Source of the DNA: Holacanthus passer
Lineage: Eukaryota > Chordata > Actinopteri > Pomacanthidae
NCBI GenBank assembly: GCA_025331565.1
Contig: JAFREQ010000044.1
Coordinates: forward strand, 1,302,001-1,366,000
DNA: 64,000 nucleotides
Reading direction: 5' to 3'
This document shows positions 20,540 through 33,400 of this stretch, piece after piece. The translations under genes were made by a program, and so were the position numbers. The notes beneath the pieces are model-generated. The model was not told where the DNA came from, ran no database searches, and saw only the letters and a program-made list of their open reading frames with translations. Positions within the stretch are counted from its first letter, which is position 1, and each line of letters opens with the position of its first letter.

Positions 20540-22500
20540 CATCTTGCCAATGACAGACAACCAAAAAAAACAACACACAGCAAGTTTTCAGCAAAAGAAA
20601 CTGGACTTTTACCACTGCCCCAAGCAATATTTATTATATTATGTTCCTGTATGTGGTGGGGTTGTGGTATATTATTTAAGACTCTTCAGCGGCCATGTTC
20701 TATGGCTTTACAACAATGAGAAGAATGGTGAGAAAGAGGATATGGAACAGTGGGAACAAAGCACATTTACCAAAGGGAAATATTCCAGTTAGATCTATTT
20801 AATTTTAAGTGTTTTTGTGTTCTTTTCTCTCACTGTCTGAGTGTGCCGTATCCTCTGCACCACTTGATGATGACCACTCATAAACAAGACTGATCACAGA
20901 AAGGAGACAGTCTGTCATTCTGTGGTATGGGTCAGTTAAGTGGGACTTTTGAACTAGTTGCTACCTAATGTTTTACATAGACTGCGACTGAATAAATCAG
21001 AGATGTAGTCATACTCATTTGCATGCTCAGATTTCACTGTAATGACAATTGCATAGCAGTTGTGAACTAGCCTAGCATATTAATTCCACACAAGCACAGT
21101 AATTACTTTCCTGTGCAGGAATGATAAATTGTCCTTTTTACCCTTCAACTGCAGTTTGCTCAGTGAATTACCTTGATTAGTATTCAATAGGTGTAGATAG
21201 TTATTGAACCCGACACTTACTTGAAAGGATAAGGTTGTTTTCTTTATTGGACTGCTTCCCTCCACGGGCTTGATTATAAGCTTTTTGAGCCCTTCATGTT
21301 TCCAAAGACTACAGTTTGGTATGTGTTAGACTAACATTCTCTCTACTGTGGTATATACATTGCTATGACATACCTCAGCAACTAGGTTGGGGATATCTCA
21401 GAGCAATTAAGAGCATGCTAATAAAAATGTCCTCTAGTCTTAACTGCAGTCCTATATGCCAAGAGACATTTGATGCATCTCTTGAAAGCATTTCATAATT
21501 GCTGACTTAACCTGTTTTCACGTTTCTGCCGTACTCAGAGCTTTTAGTTTCTCGGTTTTGTTCATATGTTGAAATTTTCAGCCGAATTTGTTGCCGTTCA
21601 TGTGACATGATTTGCTCTTCAGTGGTGCTAAAGATGATTCTGTTATTTTTGTGTCACTGTGTTCGTGTGTCTCTGTGGGCAGGATTATAGGACTACAGAG
21701 GGAGAGAGTTATTGCTCTTTCAGCAACACGAAACACCCTGAAAGGCTGGGGACGAGTCTGCTGTGTTTTTTGCACATCTTTCTGGCTGACTGTGCCAAAT
21801 TCACAGGGCCAATGAAAGGAGGTTAGGGACAGTTCAGAGCAATGTAGTTGATGGCTTTAAAGGGAAAATCCACTCTTAAACCAAATTTAAATTGTGCTGT
21901 TCCTCTGATTTTGGATAGTAAATCCAGTGTCTACGAATGCTAAGAAAATGATGTCATCATTATGATCATGATCAGGTCATGATTTCTTTTGGATGTTTCT
22001 TCCAAATTGTACAGCTGTGAATCAAAAATTGCCCACACATCCTTGTAAAGTACCATGAGTTCAATTATAGTGCTATGATATTCATTATTCAGTGTCTGTG
22101 GAGCAGCTCCAGGATTTGTCTTTATATGACATTACGACTACGCTGTCTCTCAAATTAACAAACGTGTGAAATATTACTGAAATGACATGTGTCTGTGAAT
22201 TTTACTTCGCTGTCGATTTTCCCTTTAGCAAATGTCATTCCTGAATGCTCTGTCTGCCTCCTCTGACTCAAACAGTAGAAAACGTATCCAGTTATGTGTA
22301 CGCATTTTGACATTCCTGTAATTGACTCCTCTCCTCTGGTCCCATCCTGCACTGCCCCTCCTGTGTATAGTGTTTGTTGTACTAATTTTATATAATGTAC
22401 AGTTATTCTGAGGACTTTATGAGCAGTAACCTGTTGCCTGAATGAAAAACAAATGTATTTGTCAAAAATTGATGTGCGAATAAAAACAAACAAGAAATCA
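20540..22500 (+). other. col5a3: col5a3 3' UTR (end inferred)
   Basis: Follows the stop codon without coding potential. AATAAA hexamers occur at 20991, 21420 and 22479. The last is followed by a T/GT-rich stretch (TGTGTTCTTTTTCC near 22502), so the distal end at about 22500 is favoured; shorter forms are possible. Confidence 0.65.
22479..22484 (+). promoter_or_regulatory. Likely main poly(A) signal of col5a3
   Basis: AATAAA 1.94 kb after the stop, with a GT/T-rich downstream element about 20 bases later. Alternative hexamers are at 20991-20996 and 21420-21425. Confidence 0.55.
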
Positions 22501-22847
22501 TTCTGTGTTCTTTTTCCTCTCCAAACGCCCACAGGTGGGTTAGAAAAATAGCCATGAGAGCATGTGGTCGTCTGCAATGTCCAGTCACAGTGTAACAGAC
22601 AAGCGAGACTCTTCATTACCAACTAGTTGTGCAACATTCACTCAACAAGCGTGCAATCAGCATCCCCCACACAGCCGATGTAATCAACTCTGATTTGCTC
22701 CCCAGTTCCTTTATTCCAATTAGCCCTATTTCAGTCCTCAAGAGGGAATGTGAAGAGAAGACAGAGGTGAGAGAAGGACGAGTGAACAACAAAAGAGGTC
22801 AGTAATGAAATGGCTGAGGATAAGAAAAGCAGCCGTGGAGATTTGGG

Positions 22848-23290
22848 GTGCGTTCCAATACCCATGCAACCGTACTATTTAGTATGCCAGAGAAAGATTT
22901 AGTATGTCCCAGTACATAGTTTGTCCAATATACCAGCCTGCCCTAGTGCACCCGGTTGCATTTTGCAGTATGCAAGCCAGCACACATTTCTGGCTATTCT
23001 GTCCCACAATCCTCTGCGCGCTGCAAGATACTTTACATAGACTGAGCCGTCGAGAAAGCACAGGCAGCTCATTAACAGATGACAGAAGCCGCAATGATAG
23101 ATGACAGTGCATTTACGTATCAGTATTACACAGTTTTTTTGACTCGTGAGTGTAATACATAAAAAAGACTGCGACAGATGTATGAGCAAGAGGGTCAAGG
23201 TTAAGGTGTAGAAGTAGTATGTTCCATTTGTATGCATAACTGTATGCAGCAGCACATACTTTGACAACTGCATTAAGTACTAAAAGTAAA
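22848..23290. mobile_element. Probable non-autonomous DNA transposon remnant
   Basis: Starts with GGGTGCGTTCCAATACCC and has repeated short words ACTATTTAGTATG and TAGTATGTCCCA. This style resembles a dispersed fish repeat I remember, whose ends are inverted copies of GTGCGTTCCAAT. The right end is degraded and I cannot see a clear inverted repeat or target duplication, so the family is unnamed. No coding capacity. Confidence 0.45.
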
Positions 23291-23564
23291 GAGAAAAAGT
23301 ATGCAATCTGGAAAGCAGCTTTGGTCTGTTGAGTGGACGTAGCAAGAGCTGTGCTGATGGATAATTATGTGCGACAGACAAAAAGTAATGGATTAAAGTC
23401 TGAATGATGACTTTACTTTTACCCACCTTCGTGTTTAAAACTACTTCATTGTAACCCTTTCACACACTCTCTTTCTGCCTACTTATTTCTGGTGTTACCA
23501 CAAACACAATAATTGTTTTATGCTGCGTTCACACAGACTCAGGCACACACAAATACACATATGT

Positions 23565-23592
23565 ACACACACACACACACACACACACACAC
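23565..23592. repeat. (AC)n microsatellite, intergenic
   Basis: Fourteen AC units within a wider CA-rich stretch. Confidence 0.88.
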
Positions 23593-25083
23593 TTACACAC
23601 ACTCTAAAGCCTATTCTCTCGTACACATTAACGTACAAGGCACTCATCCCCTTTGGGGCCCATTGTTCAAGGTTAGCGTCAATGGCAGAATAAAGGTTAC
23701 CATGTTATTTTTTTTCTCCTTTCTGCTCTCTTCCACTCAATTGAATTTTAACCACACTAAGCTCTTGACCAGGAAAGGTCATTTGTTGCCACTACCTCAG
23801 AATAATGATCAAGCAGAAGAGCAGTGTGACTATCAATATGGTATTTCCACAGTAATATGCCCTTTTCCCTTGTTCACATCCCACTTTAGTGGCCACCATT
23901 TCTGTGACATTGTGTCTCTAAAGTCTTGTATTTCTTCTGCCGAGAGCTGAACCTTTGTTAGATAGCATCGCTGTGGCGCTTTATACAATTATTATCTCTG
24001 TTGGGAGCTGAAACTCTTCATGATAGAATAATATCCAAAAATAAACCCTCAGAATTGGATTGTCAAACATGACAATCATTTGGAAGCCATTGATACACAG
24101 TCTCTCCGCTGCACAGAGACAAACCAGCTTGAGCGGAGCATTGAGAAGAGCCCTTCATCCAGCTGGTCCTGGAGCTCGGCTTTGTGAAAGCTTGTAGAAA
24201 CCCTATGAAAATGCACTCCCACACAAATGCAAATGTAAACGTACATACAACAGTGCTGTAAAGTGTGGATGAATCTCTGTCAAATCCCTGAGCCTGAAAA
24301 ATAAATCTAATATTATATATTGTTTTACTTTCTTTCAGAGACCCCTCAGCTGTTTCATGTTATCAATTCTACAAAAACTACAATATATAACAGGAAGTTG
24401 TGGAGATGACAAGAAACAGGAAGCTTGTCATATGAGTATCTGTCTTTTTGATGAATTATTATTTTATATATATATATACTATTAGCACACAGAATACTTG
24501 GCCTATATAAATTACTCTTTCTAAACAAGCTGCTTTTTCTTCTACTATTTTATGATTCATTCCTTCCTTTAAATAATTATCGAGTATTTCAACAGATGGT
24601 TGTGACTTGAATTTCACATCAGTGAATATGAATAAATACGACAAAATATCAACTTACAAAAATGGATTTTTGTATCTAAATTCAGAGTACTGCTGAACTC
24701 TGGGTTATTGATTGGGAGCACAATCTCTGGAAGACACCACCCCTGTGGTGCTTTGTTTTTTAATGCAGTCTGGACAGGATTGGTGTGATATCTTTGTAGT
24801 ATCTCTCCTGCTGAATCCAGGAGGTGACGCACCAGACCTGATGCAAACATTATCTGTGTTAGATACAGAATAGCTACAAGCTTCGCCGTGAGATGTGATG
24901 TGAAAACGTTAGGTGTACTTTTGAGCTGAGCTCTGGGCCAACTCATTGCTGTTCATTTCTATTCCATCAAGGATTTGAGCAGAGCTGTGGGTCTATAGTT
25001 GGCATTGATGAGCTACTTTTAGGAGTACATTAGAGTAACCCACAGGCAAGAGGATCCTTAGTTGCTGCTACTGGAAACAGAGT

Positions 25084-25109
25084 GTCTCTCTCTCTCTCTC
25101 TCTCTCTCT
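25084..25109. repeat. (TC)n microsatellite
   Basis: Thirteen uninterrupted TC units, likely length-polymorphic. Confidence 0.9.
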
Positions 25110-28100
25110 TCTCACATCTTTGTCTCATTATGCGGGAGTTGAAAATGTTACAGATGTTTCTTTGTTGTTTGTCGGACTGTCTAGTCTCCCTCCTATACTC
25201 TCCTTTACTCTCTAGCCCTCAGCTCCTCTCCTGTGACATTGATTCTAACTAAGCTGAACGTGTCACAGTGAGAAATGAACAAATTAAACAGACGTTCAGA
25301 TTAAAGAGGGAGTCAGTGGGAATATCTACATTTCTGGGTGTACAGGGACATTCCCTTGGTCTCAACACATCCACCCAATTCTGGATGTAGTGTCACACTA
25401 GATAACAGCAGACATTATTTTCCACACCACTGATGTGTGTATGAGTGTACAAGCTGCTCTCAGTTTAGCATCTTGCACTGTACAAGTGGCGGAGAATAAC
25501 TTGGATCTTCTCTAGCTTCCGCTGAACATGCTCCTTGATGCGTAGGCCTTGTATATGCGTCTGTGTGGGTAACTGAAATCATGAAACGAATTTGCGGCTG
25601 AGCAGGGGTGCTCTTATTAGTGTGCATGCAAGCGCCTCTCCTGCCAGGTCCCATCCACAGCTCCTTTATCTCAGGAAGGGTGGGGGGAATCATTTCCGCA
25701 GATGCCTTTTCCATCAAAGGCGCTTATCGACAAAGCTAACATTATAAAGCAGTTTGAAAAATGCCTTGAAGGCGAGGGAGGGCAATAGAAATCCCTGGGC
25801 GAGTGGACAAAGAGCAGGGTGACGTTCGGAAGCCCAAGGCCCTGTGTGTCTGAGAGTGTCAGATGATTATCTGGCAGACAGAGAGCCCAGATTCAAATGC
25901 ACAGCTTGAGAACACCCCCGCCGCCTCCAACACACACGCACACATCCTACTTCTAATTTGCCGTCTGCCGCAGCTCTCAGCGTCCACCGCCACAACCGCT
26001 ACGACTGCCATGCCATCCTCACTTAAATTAGTCCTCAGTAAAAGGAGGACTGAGTTGTCTGCAAGCTCCCCCAGACAGCCAAAGTAATCAGTGGTGTCTT
26101 ATTTACCACAGTGGGAGAGGGACATGGAGAGAAATAGAAGGATGATAAGACTGAGAGAGCAGGAGAGAGAGAGAGAGAGAGCAATAGTCATTCACTAGAC
26201 AGGCCTGTGCTGTATGAATCACTCAAGCCAATTTAAACATGCACAGCTGTTCATAAATCCAAGTCAGAGAGTGTTACTGAACAAACTTAGCCCTAATCAG
26301 GAAAACAGGAGGAATAACCACATGGGATCTGTGTTCGGCTGTGTGTGTATGTATGTGTGTGTGTGTGTCTGATTCGTTAGTGAGTGAGAGTAAGCGAGTG
26401 TGAGTGAGAGTGGTAACTGCATGACCCCATCGCTCAATAGAGATGATTTTTTCCCATAAATCAGATGAGGCAGCGAGGGAAAGAGTGCGAGAAAGACAGA
26501 GACTGAGTGATTCAGCTGTGGGAGTACACTGGCTCAGACCTCAGTTGAAAAGCCAGGGAAACTAATCGTTTCCATTCACCTCGATGAGTCTGGCTGCTCT
26601 CCTCTGTGGTCCTGAATGCAAAGAAATCCTCATCCTCTCACTCTGTCACCCCTCCACCCCTTTTCCTTCACTCTGAATGATCAATGCACCCTGTCCTGTA
26701 TCAGTGCGGCACTCCTGTTGCGGCTCTGACACGGTTGTTTTTCTATCACAGAGGATCAGACGTGGCAGCCTTTCATGGGCATCTGGACACTTTTCATAAA
26801 TCTTGCAAGGCAGGGGTGGACTGCAGAGAAAGCGGAGCTCGTTCTGTGACAGACCGAGGAAGAATTGGTACTCAAAAGTCTCATTTAGTCTAAAGAGAGA
26901 TATAGACAAAACACATTGTCTGAGGTGTGAGGATGCTGAAACTCATATAGTGGTTAGAGACGGCAATGTTTTCTGTCACTTGTACTAAATCGAAAATGTC
27001 ATGTAATCTCTGTACTTATACCAGCAAAATGGATAAGGCCCAGTAATCAATACACTTGCTGAAAGGATAAAGTGCATCCCACTTGTCGCTGCAACTGGCA
27101 ACGTTTGAATTATGCTTTCATATGTTTCACTGTAATGAGTACAATTGGGCCTGACTCTGCTCCTCTTCAATAATTCACAACCAACCTGAGACATGAAGCA
27201 ATATTCTGAATTTGCAATCGGGAATTATTCCTGCAGTCACTCGTTTTCCTATGTCTGTCTTTCTCGCTAACTTTGATTTGCGCTTTCAGGCTAGTTTTTC
27301 TACTTTTTCATACTGTATGTTGTACAATCAAAAATCACAATGCAAAAAAAAATATCCATGCCCTCTTTTTATCTCACTTGCACGCTCACACAAAAGTGTA
27401 TCGGTGGCTTTGACTTTGTTCAGGGTGAATTTTCTGGCACAGAAGCAATCAGAGAGAGCTGGGAACACTGTATTACTAATGATCATCATTACACTTGCAT
27501 AAGGAATGAGTAATTTATATTTTAGTGTCCGTTAGGATGATCATTTCACAATCAACAGAACACCTTCAAGAAGGATGCTAACTATCTGCCAAGAACTTCT
27601 CTACAATTCGACATCTCAATCAGACACAGAAGGTTTTGAATGGTGAATTCTACCATGTAATGACAGAAGTGCCAGCCTTTGTTACTGACAAGCTCTGACC
27701 CGTTTCTCTGGATGAGTGTAAAGGCAGAGGAAGCAGGCAAATGTTAACATAAAGCCACTATCATTGGAAAAAGTCTTCATGCTGCTGTTTCATTTTCTTT
27801 GACTATTCCACATACAGTGCAGCACAAACAGAGGTCTTTAGTTAAGCCCCCAGTTCTATGTCAATTTCCTCTAGGACACATCAAACAGCCATTTCGAGTC
27901 AAGTCCCATATGCATGCCTGTTTCAGCATCAGATGAAAGTGCAGTGATGAGATCAATGAATGCTTTGCTGTCTGAATAAACCAGAACCCACTCTGTTTTA
28001 AACCACAATGCTTCAATTTGAATTCTATTGATGATGCAGGCTGCTCTGATGTTCTGTGTGCTGTATGTTTTTTAACATCTTTACACACATGGACGAGTAT

Positions 28101-29959
28101 TATCATGTTGTAGATTTAATGTATGCTCGAGTTAGAGAGTGACTGTGTGTTGATGTGTGCGCCTATGCTGCTGCAGTGCTAATGAGAGACTAGGGGTTTC
28201 AGGGTTTCAGGTGCTGGTGCTTTGAGAGAGGAGGTGAGTGACAGGGCTCATGAATAGTGATGGCCGACAGCTGCTCATTAACCAAGAGACTGTCTGTCAG
28301 CAAGCAGACTGGAACAGCAGGCCTTCCCCTATGTGTACACACGCTTGCACATAAACACACAAAAGCATGAAAATACATAGACATGCGCACAAGACCGTGC
28401 AGATGTGCGCAACAGCTAGCACACACACACACACATAGAGTTCATATCTCCTTCATCTGGGTCCCCCGTGCTTTCTTTGGAGCAGAGGCCAATCCTGTCC
28501 TCCCCACTGACAGCATGAGCAGAGTGTGCCTATTACCTATGTGCTCACACCACTCCCGCTGGGGCAAGCCCCGCACTGAATATGGAAACACCTGCCACAT
28601 GTAAATTCTGAATGAGGCCCAGAGAGCAAAAAGCACAGAAGATTAAGGCTAAGACAGTGGATCTGTATTCATTCAGAAGAAAGAATATTCACTTTTTATG
28701 CGGTTTTAAACTTGTACTGAAGAAACATCTGCCGCCTTTATTGTCTGTCTCGCTTTCATTTTGACAACCTTTCAAGAAAGTTCTAATACAAGGTGACCTA
28801 GATATTGAACATACAAGCATGTGTTTCATTACTTTTGTAATTGTTTTCACGTTGCACATCAAAATAACTCTAAATCTGTTTGAAACTGTGAATAGAGAAA
28901 GTACCAAAAGAATCTCAAGCCAGCAGTGGATGTTGTCTTACAAGAACATCACAATGTGAAACTTGTGTTTTTTGAAATCGGGCTAGGAACATAATCGGCC
29001 CTGGAAACACTTGGACAATACTGGAGGCTTATCCAAGAGGGCAATGTAAGTATGATGCGACACAGTGAAATGTAAATAACCATGAGAGCAATTGAGAAAG
29101 ACAGTGTTTGTTGTGTTGATTTAAAAAAAATATTTTTCTATTATAGAGGTTGTCAACAAAACAGGAAAGCGCTTTATCAGAGGGGAATATGTTGTTGTTC
29201 GTTTTCTTACCAGACTCGGCTCAGGTGGCGATAAAGATAAAAGGGAGAACCCAGTACTTGTTCTGTCTCTGTCGGTTGCACAGAACCAAAATGCGAAGGG
29301 TGTCACTGCCATTTCAGTTACAAACTACCGATGGATTTGACAGAACGTTGGTTGCTGAATGACAAATAGCAAACAGCAGAACAACATCTACGTTAGAGAC
29401 TTGTCTTGAAGCCAAGTCGCTGCTCCTTGGAATGCATTCCTACAATCAAAGATGGCAAAGCACCCTCACAAGCAGTACATAATGCAGAAACACCCTCCAC
29501 CTCCCACACAATCCTAAGCAATGACAACCTAGTTATTTATCAAATGTAGCATATTAACGCTTAAATCTGTAGCTCTCTCTTATTATCACCCACCTCAGCT
29601 GCACAGGGTCTACATTGAACGCGACAGGTTGTGTGGAAGTCCGTTGTCAACTGAACTCCATTGCGCCACTTTGTGTGATGCAGAGCTTGTATTTGATGCT
29701 TGACTGAGCTGATGCTTGATGCGTGAAAATACAAATATGGTATGAAATGTGTTGATTGCAGTGTCCGGGTTCTATTTTGAACTTACTTTATTGGCATTGT
29801 TGACCGAGACACTCGCAACTCGACTACCTGTATCAGTAGTGAGGTGCAGAGAGCATCTCCAAATTACACAGTTAATCTGTTCCCCTGTTACAGATCTATA
29901 GTAATTACAGCTACCAGAAAGACTGTCTATTTGTGGAGGCTCTTTAGCAGTTTAAGATT

Positions 29960-30275
29960 AAACGTATTTCAGTATATAGACCACCCAAGTCCACTGTTGT
30001 TTCATAGAAGAATTTTTATCTGTTTTCTGTTTCTGGGTGATTTTAATGTATATGTATGCTGTCTTGACAATCCCTTTGCTTCCAAATTTTTAAGTGTCAT
30101 GGATTCTTTTAATCTTGTTTTGGGCTCCAACTGAAGCTACACACAAAAGAGCCACAACCTGGTTTCATTTTCTGGTTGTTTACTGAATAATGTGCTATAC
30201 AGAGAAATCAGGGCTTCTGGCCACAAACTTATTTTATTTAATACCTGTTGTTTTAATACCACAGGACACAATCCC
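29960..30275 (+). pseudogene. Fossil LINE (non-LTR retrotransposon) endonuclease fragment
   Basis: Degraded piece of an apurinic-type endonuclease domain from a fish LINE. Visible motifs in order are VYRPPK (29972-29989, in a different frame from the rest), GDFN with VCCLDNPF (from 30036), a stop at 30132-30134, then in the same frame NLVSFSGC and SGHKLILF (about 30225). The last is a decayed form of the SDHKPILF-type motif. At least one frameshift and one in-frame stop show it is dead. No reverse transcriptase part is visible, so the copy is truncated. Confidence 0.75.
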
Positions 30276-30319
30276 ACTTGTGTAAATATTCCAGATAATA
30301 TATGCCATCTAGTAGTAGT

Positions 30320-30482
30320 AGTGTTATTAATCCATCCATCCATCCATTATCTGTACATATGTACGCCGCTTAATCCTCTGCAGGGTCGCGGGGGGGCTGG
30401 AGCCTATCCCAGCCGACTTAGGGCGAAGGCAGGGGACACCCTGGACAGGTCGCCAGTCCATCGCAGGGCCAGTGTTATTAAT
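30320..30482 (-). mobile_element. Retroposon 3' end (GGATGGAT-tailed) with 12-bp target-site duplication
   Basis: The element spans 30332-30470. Read on the minus strand it ends with a GGATTAAGCGG-type segment and a GGATGGATGGATGG tail, a signature of very common fish LINE/SINE 3' ends. Identical 12-bp sequences AGTGTTATTAAT at 30320-30331 and 30471-30482 flank it exactly. Only about 140 bp inserted, so it is 5'-truncated or a short SINE. The family name is not certain. Confidence 0.85.
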
Positions 30483-33400
30483 GTTAATGTTAATTAGACT
30501 CCCTCATTGTGCGGCTAATACCACAAAAACCTTTGTTTAAAACCAAAACAATTAGTCAAAGGTCCAGTGTTAACACCTGACAATTGAAAAATGTCAGTTA
30601 GCAAGTGAAAGAGGCTCATTTTTTAGAGCTCAAACTGGTTATTGGCATTACATTTCACAGGTGTGGTTAGAGAGCGAACTTCAATGCAATGCCCCGTTTT
30701 GCTTTCATTTGGATGTCTATGTGTCACAGTAACTGGCAAACAGGATATGCACTGGACTCAAAAGGACTTGGCAGGAAGGCTTAACAGGCAGTTTACTTAG
30801 AACAATGATCAAAACATGGGCATTTTAAAATCAGCAGGCAGTCAAATAAATCAGACAAACCAGAAGAGCTGAGACAGGAAGGCAGGAAATAATAGCTAAG
30901 CAGCAGGTCATACACATGTTGGCAACTTGCAAATAGGTTTCAGACTGGTAACAGGCTCAAGCACAAAGACAATACAGATTTTCTGGCAAAGGAAACTTGT
31001 GAACTACAGTCAATTTAACACAGCCAGACAGGCTGTTTGCTTTCATGTTGTTTAACGTTTCCATTCTGATGGTGAAAAGTGACTGCATGCAGCCTTAATT
31101 ATAGATTACAACCTTTTACTGGCATACACCTCAAAATGCAAATTTAGAATATGTTCTTCAATCATTTAACTCCAGTTTACCTGCTTAAAAGATTATGACA
31201 AATTCGATTAAATATGAGCATTTATTAGAAATCCAGTGTATGTTTTACAGAAAAGATGTTGGTAGGGTTACTCCCAAACTATCTGGTGACAAATTAGTAC
31301 ACCAAAAACTGAGTTACTCTAATTGCTTGTCTAATCTGCAGACATCTCCTGACCGTGCTTATTATACACAGCGTGGCACTTTCTCCACCTCTAACAGCGG
31401 GAGATGTAGCTAAAATATTCAAATGCAAATTAGCTTACGATATCTGAGAGACTTCTTTAGACTTTCTGAGCAGCCAGGAACTACTTTCCTTGGATGAGAA
31501 ATTGTGTTAGATGAGGACTGCTCACTCTATTTTCACTTTAATGCTAAACGTCTATTTGGGTGGTGAGCATCCGTTTGAAATTCACTCTCTCGCCTTTCTT
31601 AAAGCCAACTCCCGATTCTTGTGAGATTCAAAGCAAAGTAACAATGAGCCAATATGCTATGGATGGCAATGCATGCAGCAGCGCCTCTAGTTAAAAGCCT
31701 GTGATGGAATGCTCCTTTTGTTTGTAATCGATTGAGAGAGAAAAGCATCCACCGTGTAATTGTAGCCTCATTTGATCTCAAATAAACCATGCTGTCCTAC
31801 ACAAGGGAGAGAGCAGGGCAAGCATAAGCTGGAAACACCTTCATTACACCAAACACACACTCAAGCACACTTACTTCCTTGGCTTGACTCTTGCATGCAC
31901 ACACACTCACAAACTCATTTGCACACTCCTTTTAAATTATATCGCCCTCCCTCCACTGGTCTGTCTTTTTCTCCAATCTCACTGTGTGTCTGTGTCTTCA
32001 ATCATACTCAACAAACAACTATACACACAGGGTACACACGCACAAACACACACACACACATTCACTCTCTCTGCCTATCTTGGAATGAGCCTGGGATTGA
32101 TTCTAGTCACACTAGAGTGGGGCAAAATGAGCAGTCACTCTGAATAGGCAAAGGCGTCAAATAATACAGATATGAACGTCAGAGGAATAATTGAAGAAAG
32201 TGTTTTATATGTAAAGGACAGGGGAGGATAGAGTGGAATTGAATCTCAGAGAAAATGAGGAACGGGTTGTGTCCCAGGGGACCAACTCACAATGCCTCAG
32301 CCTTGTTTGAAGAAAATAGAGGATAATTAGAGTGGTCCATGGCTTCCACAGGGCCCAACACCGCTCAGCCTCACTCTTCCTTTATCTGTCCTTCATTCAC
32401 TCTCTCTCTCTCCATTTGTTATCCTCTTTTTTAGCATCTCTCACACAATTGTCAGTCTATGTTCATATACCCCTTTGTCCCTGTTTTCTCTCTCGCTCTT
32501 TCTTTGTTCTTTTTTTTCATCCCATCCATGGCTTTTCTATTTGTACTCTCCATGCCTCATTTTTTATCACTCTCTCCCACTCCCCCTTTCCTGACTCTCC
32601 ATCCCTCAATCCCTCCCCCAGCAGGCGCAGAGCTACATCAGTGGAGTTGATCAGACATTCCAGGCACATATGGACAGCACTGACGGGCATAAATCATGAG
32701 TATTTTGAAGTGCCCATGCAGGGTTCTTCAGATTGCTTGTCGTGAGTAGAAAAAGCTCTGTGGAACCAGCGCATGAAATCCCTCTCCTCTACCTCCAGTT
32801 TCACGCCATATCTCTTTCTCTTACTTTTCTCTGCAAAGTGTCAACCTCTGCCTCTACAGGCTTTCCCACCCTCTCTCCCTGTGCCTTTCATCCTGAGCCA
32901 ACCCAATATGTGTTAATACTAATGCATCTTCTAAACTGTCCATGTCTTAGCACTGTGCACTCAGCCTGAGAGGTGACTGCTTTTCAAAGGAGCTGCCGCC
33001 CAACCACTCCATGAGACAGTTGTGAGCCTCTCTGTGGTCTGATCCTCTCGCCTCTTCCCTCGTGTTTTCACATACTGGCTGGCTTGTCAACAACATGTGT
33101 CTATGGCAACAGAACAGCCGCTAGCTCAATTCCTGGGTTCCTGCATGTAATGTGGCCTAAGGCTTTTTCCTAATCGTTGGTGGCAAGATGGCAGATGACA
33201 GTTATTATTTTCCTCTGAGCCAGAAAGGGTTAAAACCTGCTCTCCCCCTTTCGCTAACACAATCCATCATCAGCAAATGAGTACCAGGTATAAATAGGCT
33301 GTAAGTTACATGGTCTATAACATCACTTTAAATAATATTATGAAAACAAAATGAGATATAAAGCTTCCAAATAACTGCCCTCCTTTCATCGCTTTGTTTT

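Larger units (their letters stand above)
23291..29940. other. Intergenic DNA, no gene recognised
   Basis: Both strands were read for exons, RNA genes and elements; only short unconvincing open frames were found. It contains microsatellites (AC run 23565-23592, TC run 25084-25109, GA run 26162-26181, TG-rich 26338-26370) and otherwise unique-looking sequence that may include conserved non-coding elements not identifiable by eye. Confidence 0.6.

Noticed and set aside
22155..22622. 155-codon open frame on the minus strand
   Set aside because: Antisense to the collagen 3' UTR end with no recognisable motifs.
32332..32745. 137-codon open frame rich in Ser, Leu and Phe
   Set aside because: Produced by pyrimidine-rich low-complexity DNA.
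33289..33298. TATAAATAGG as a promoter
   Set aside because: No exon, donor or CpG content follows; one such word is expected by chance over this length.
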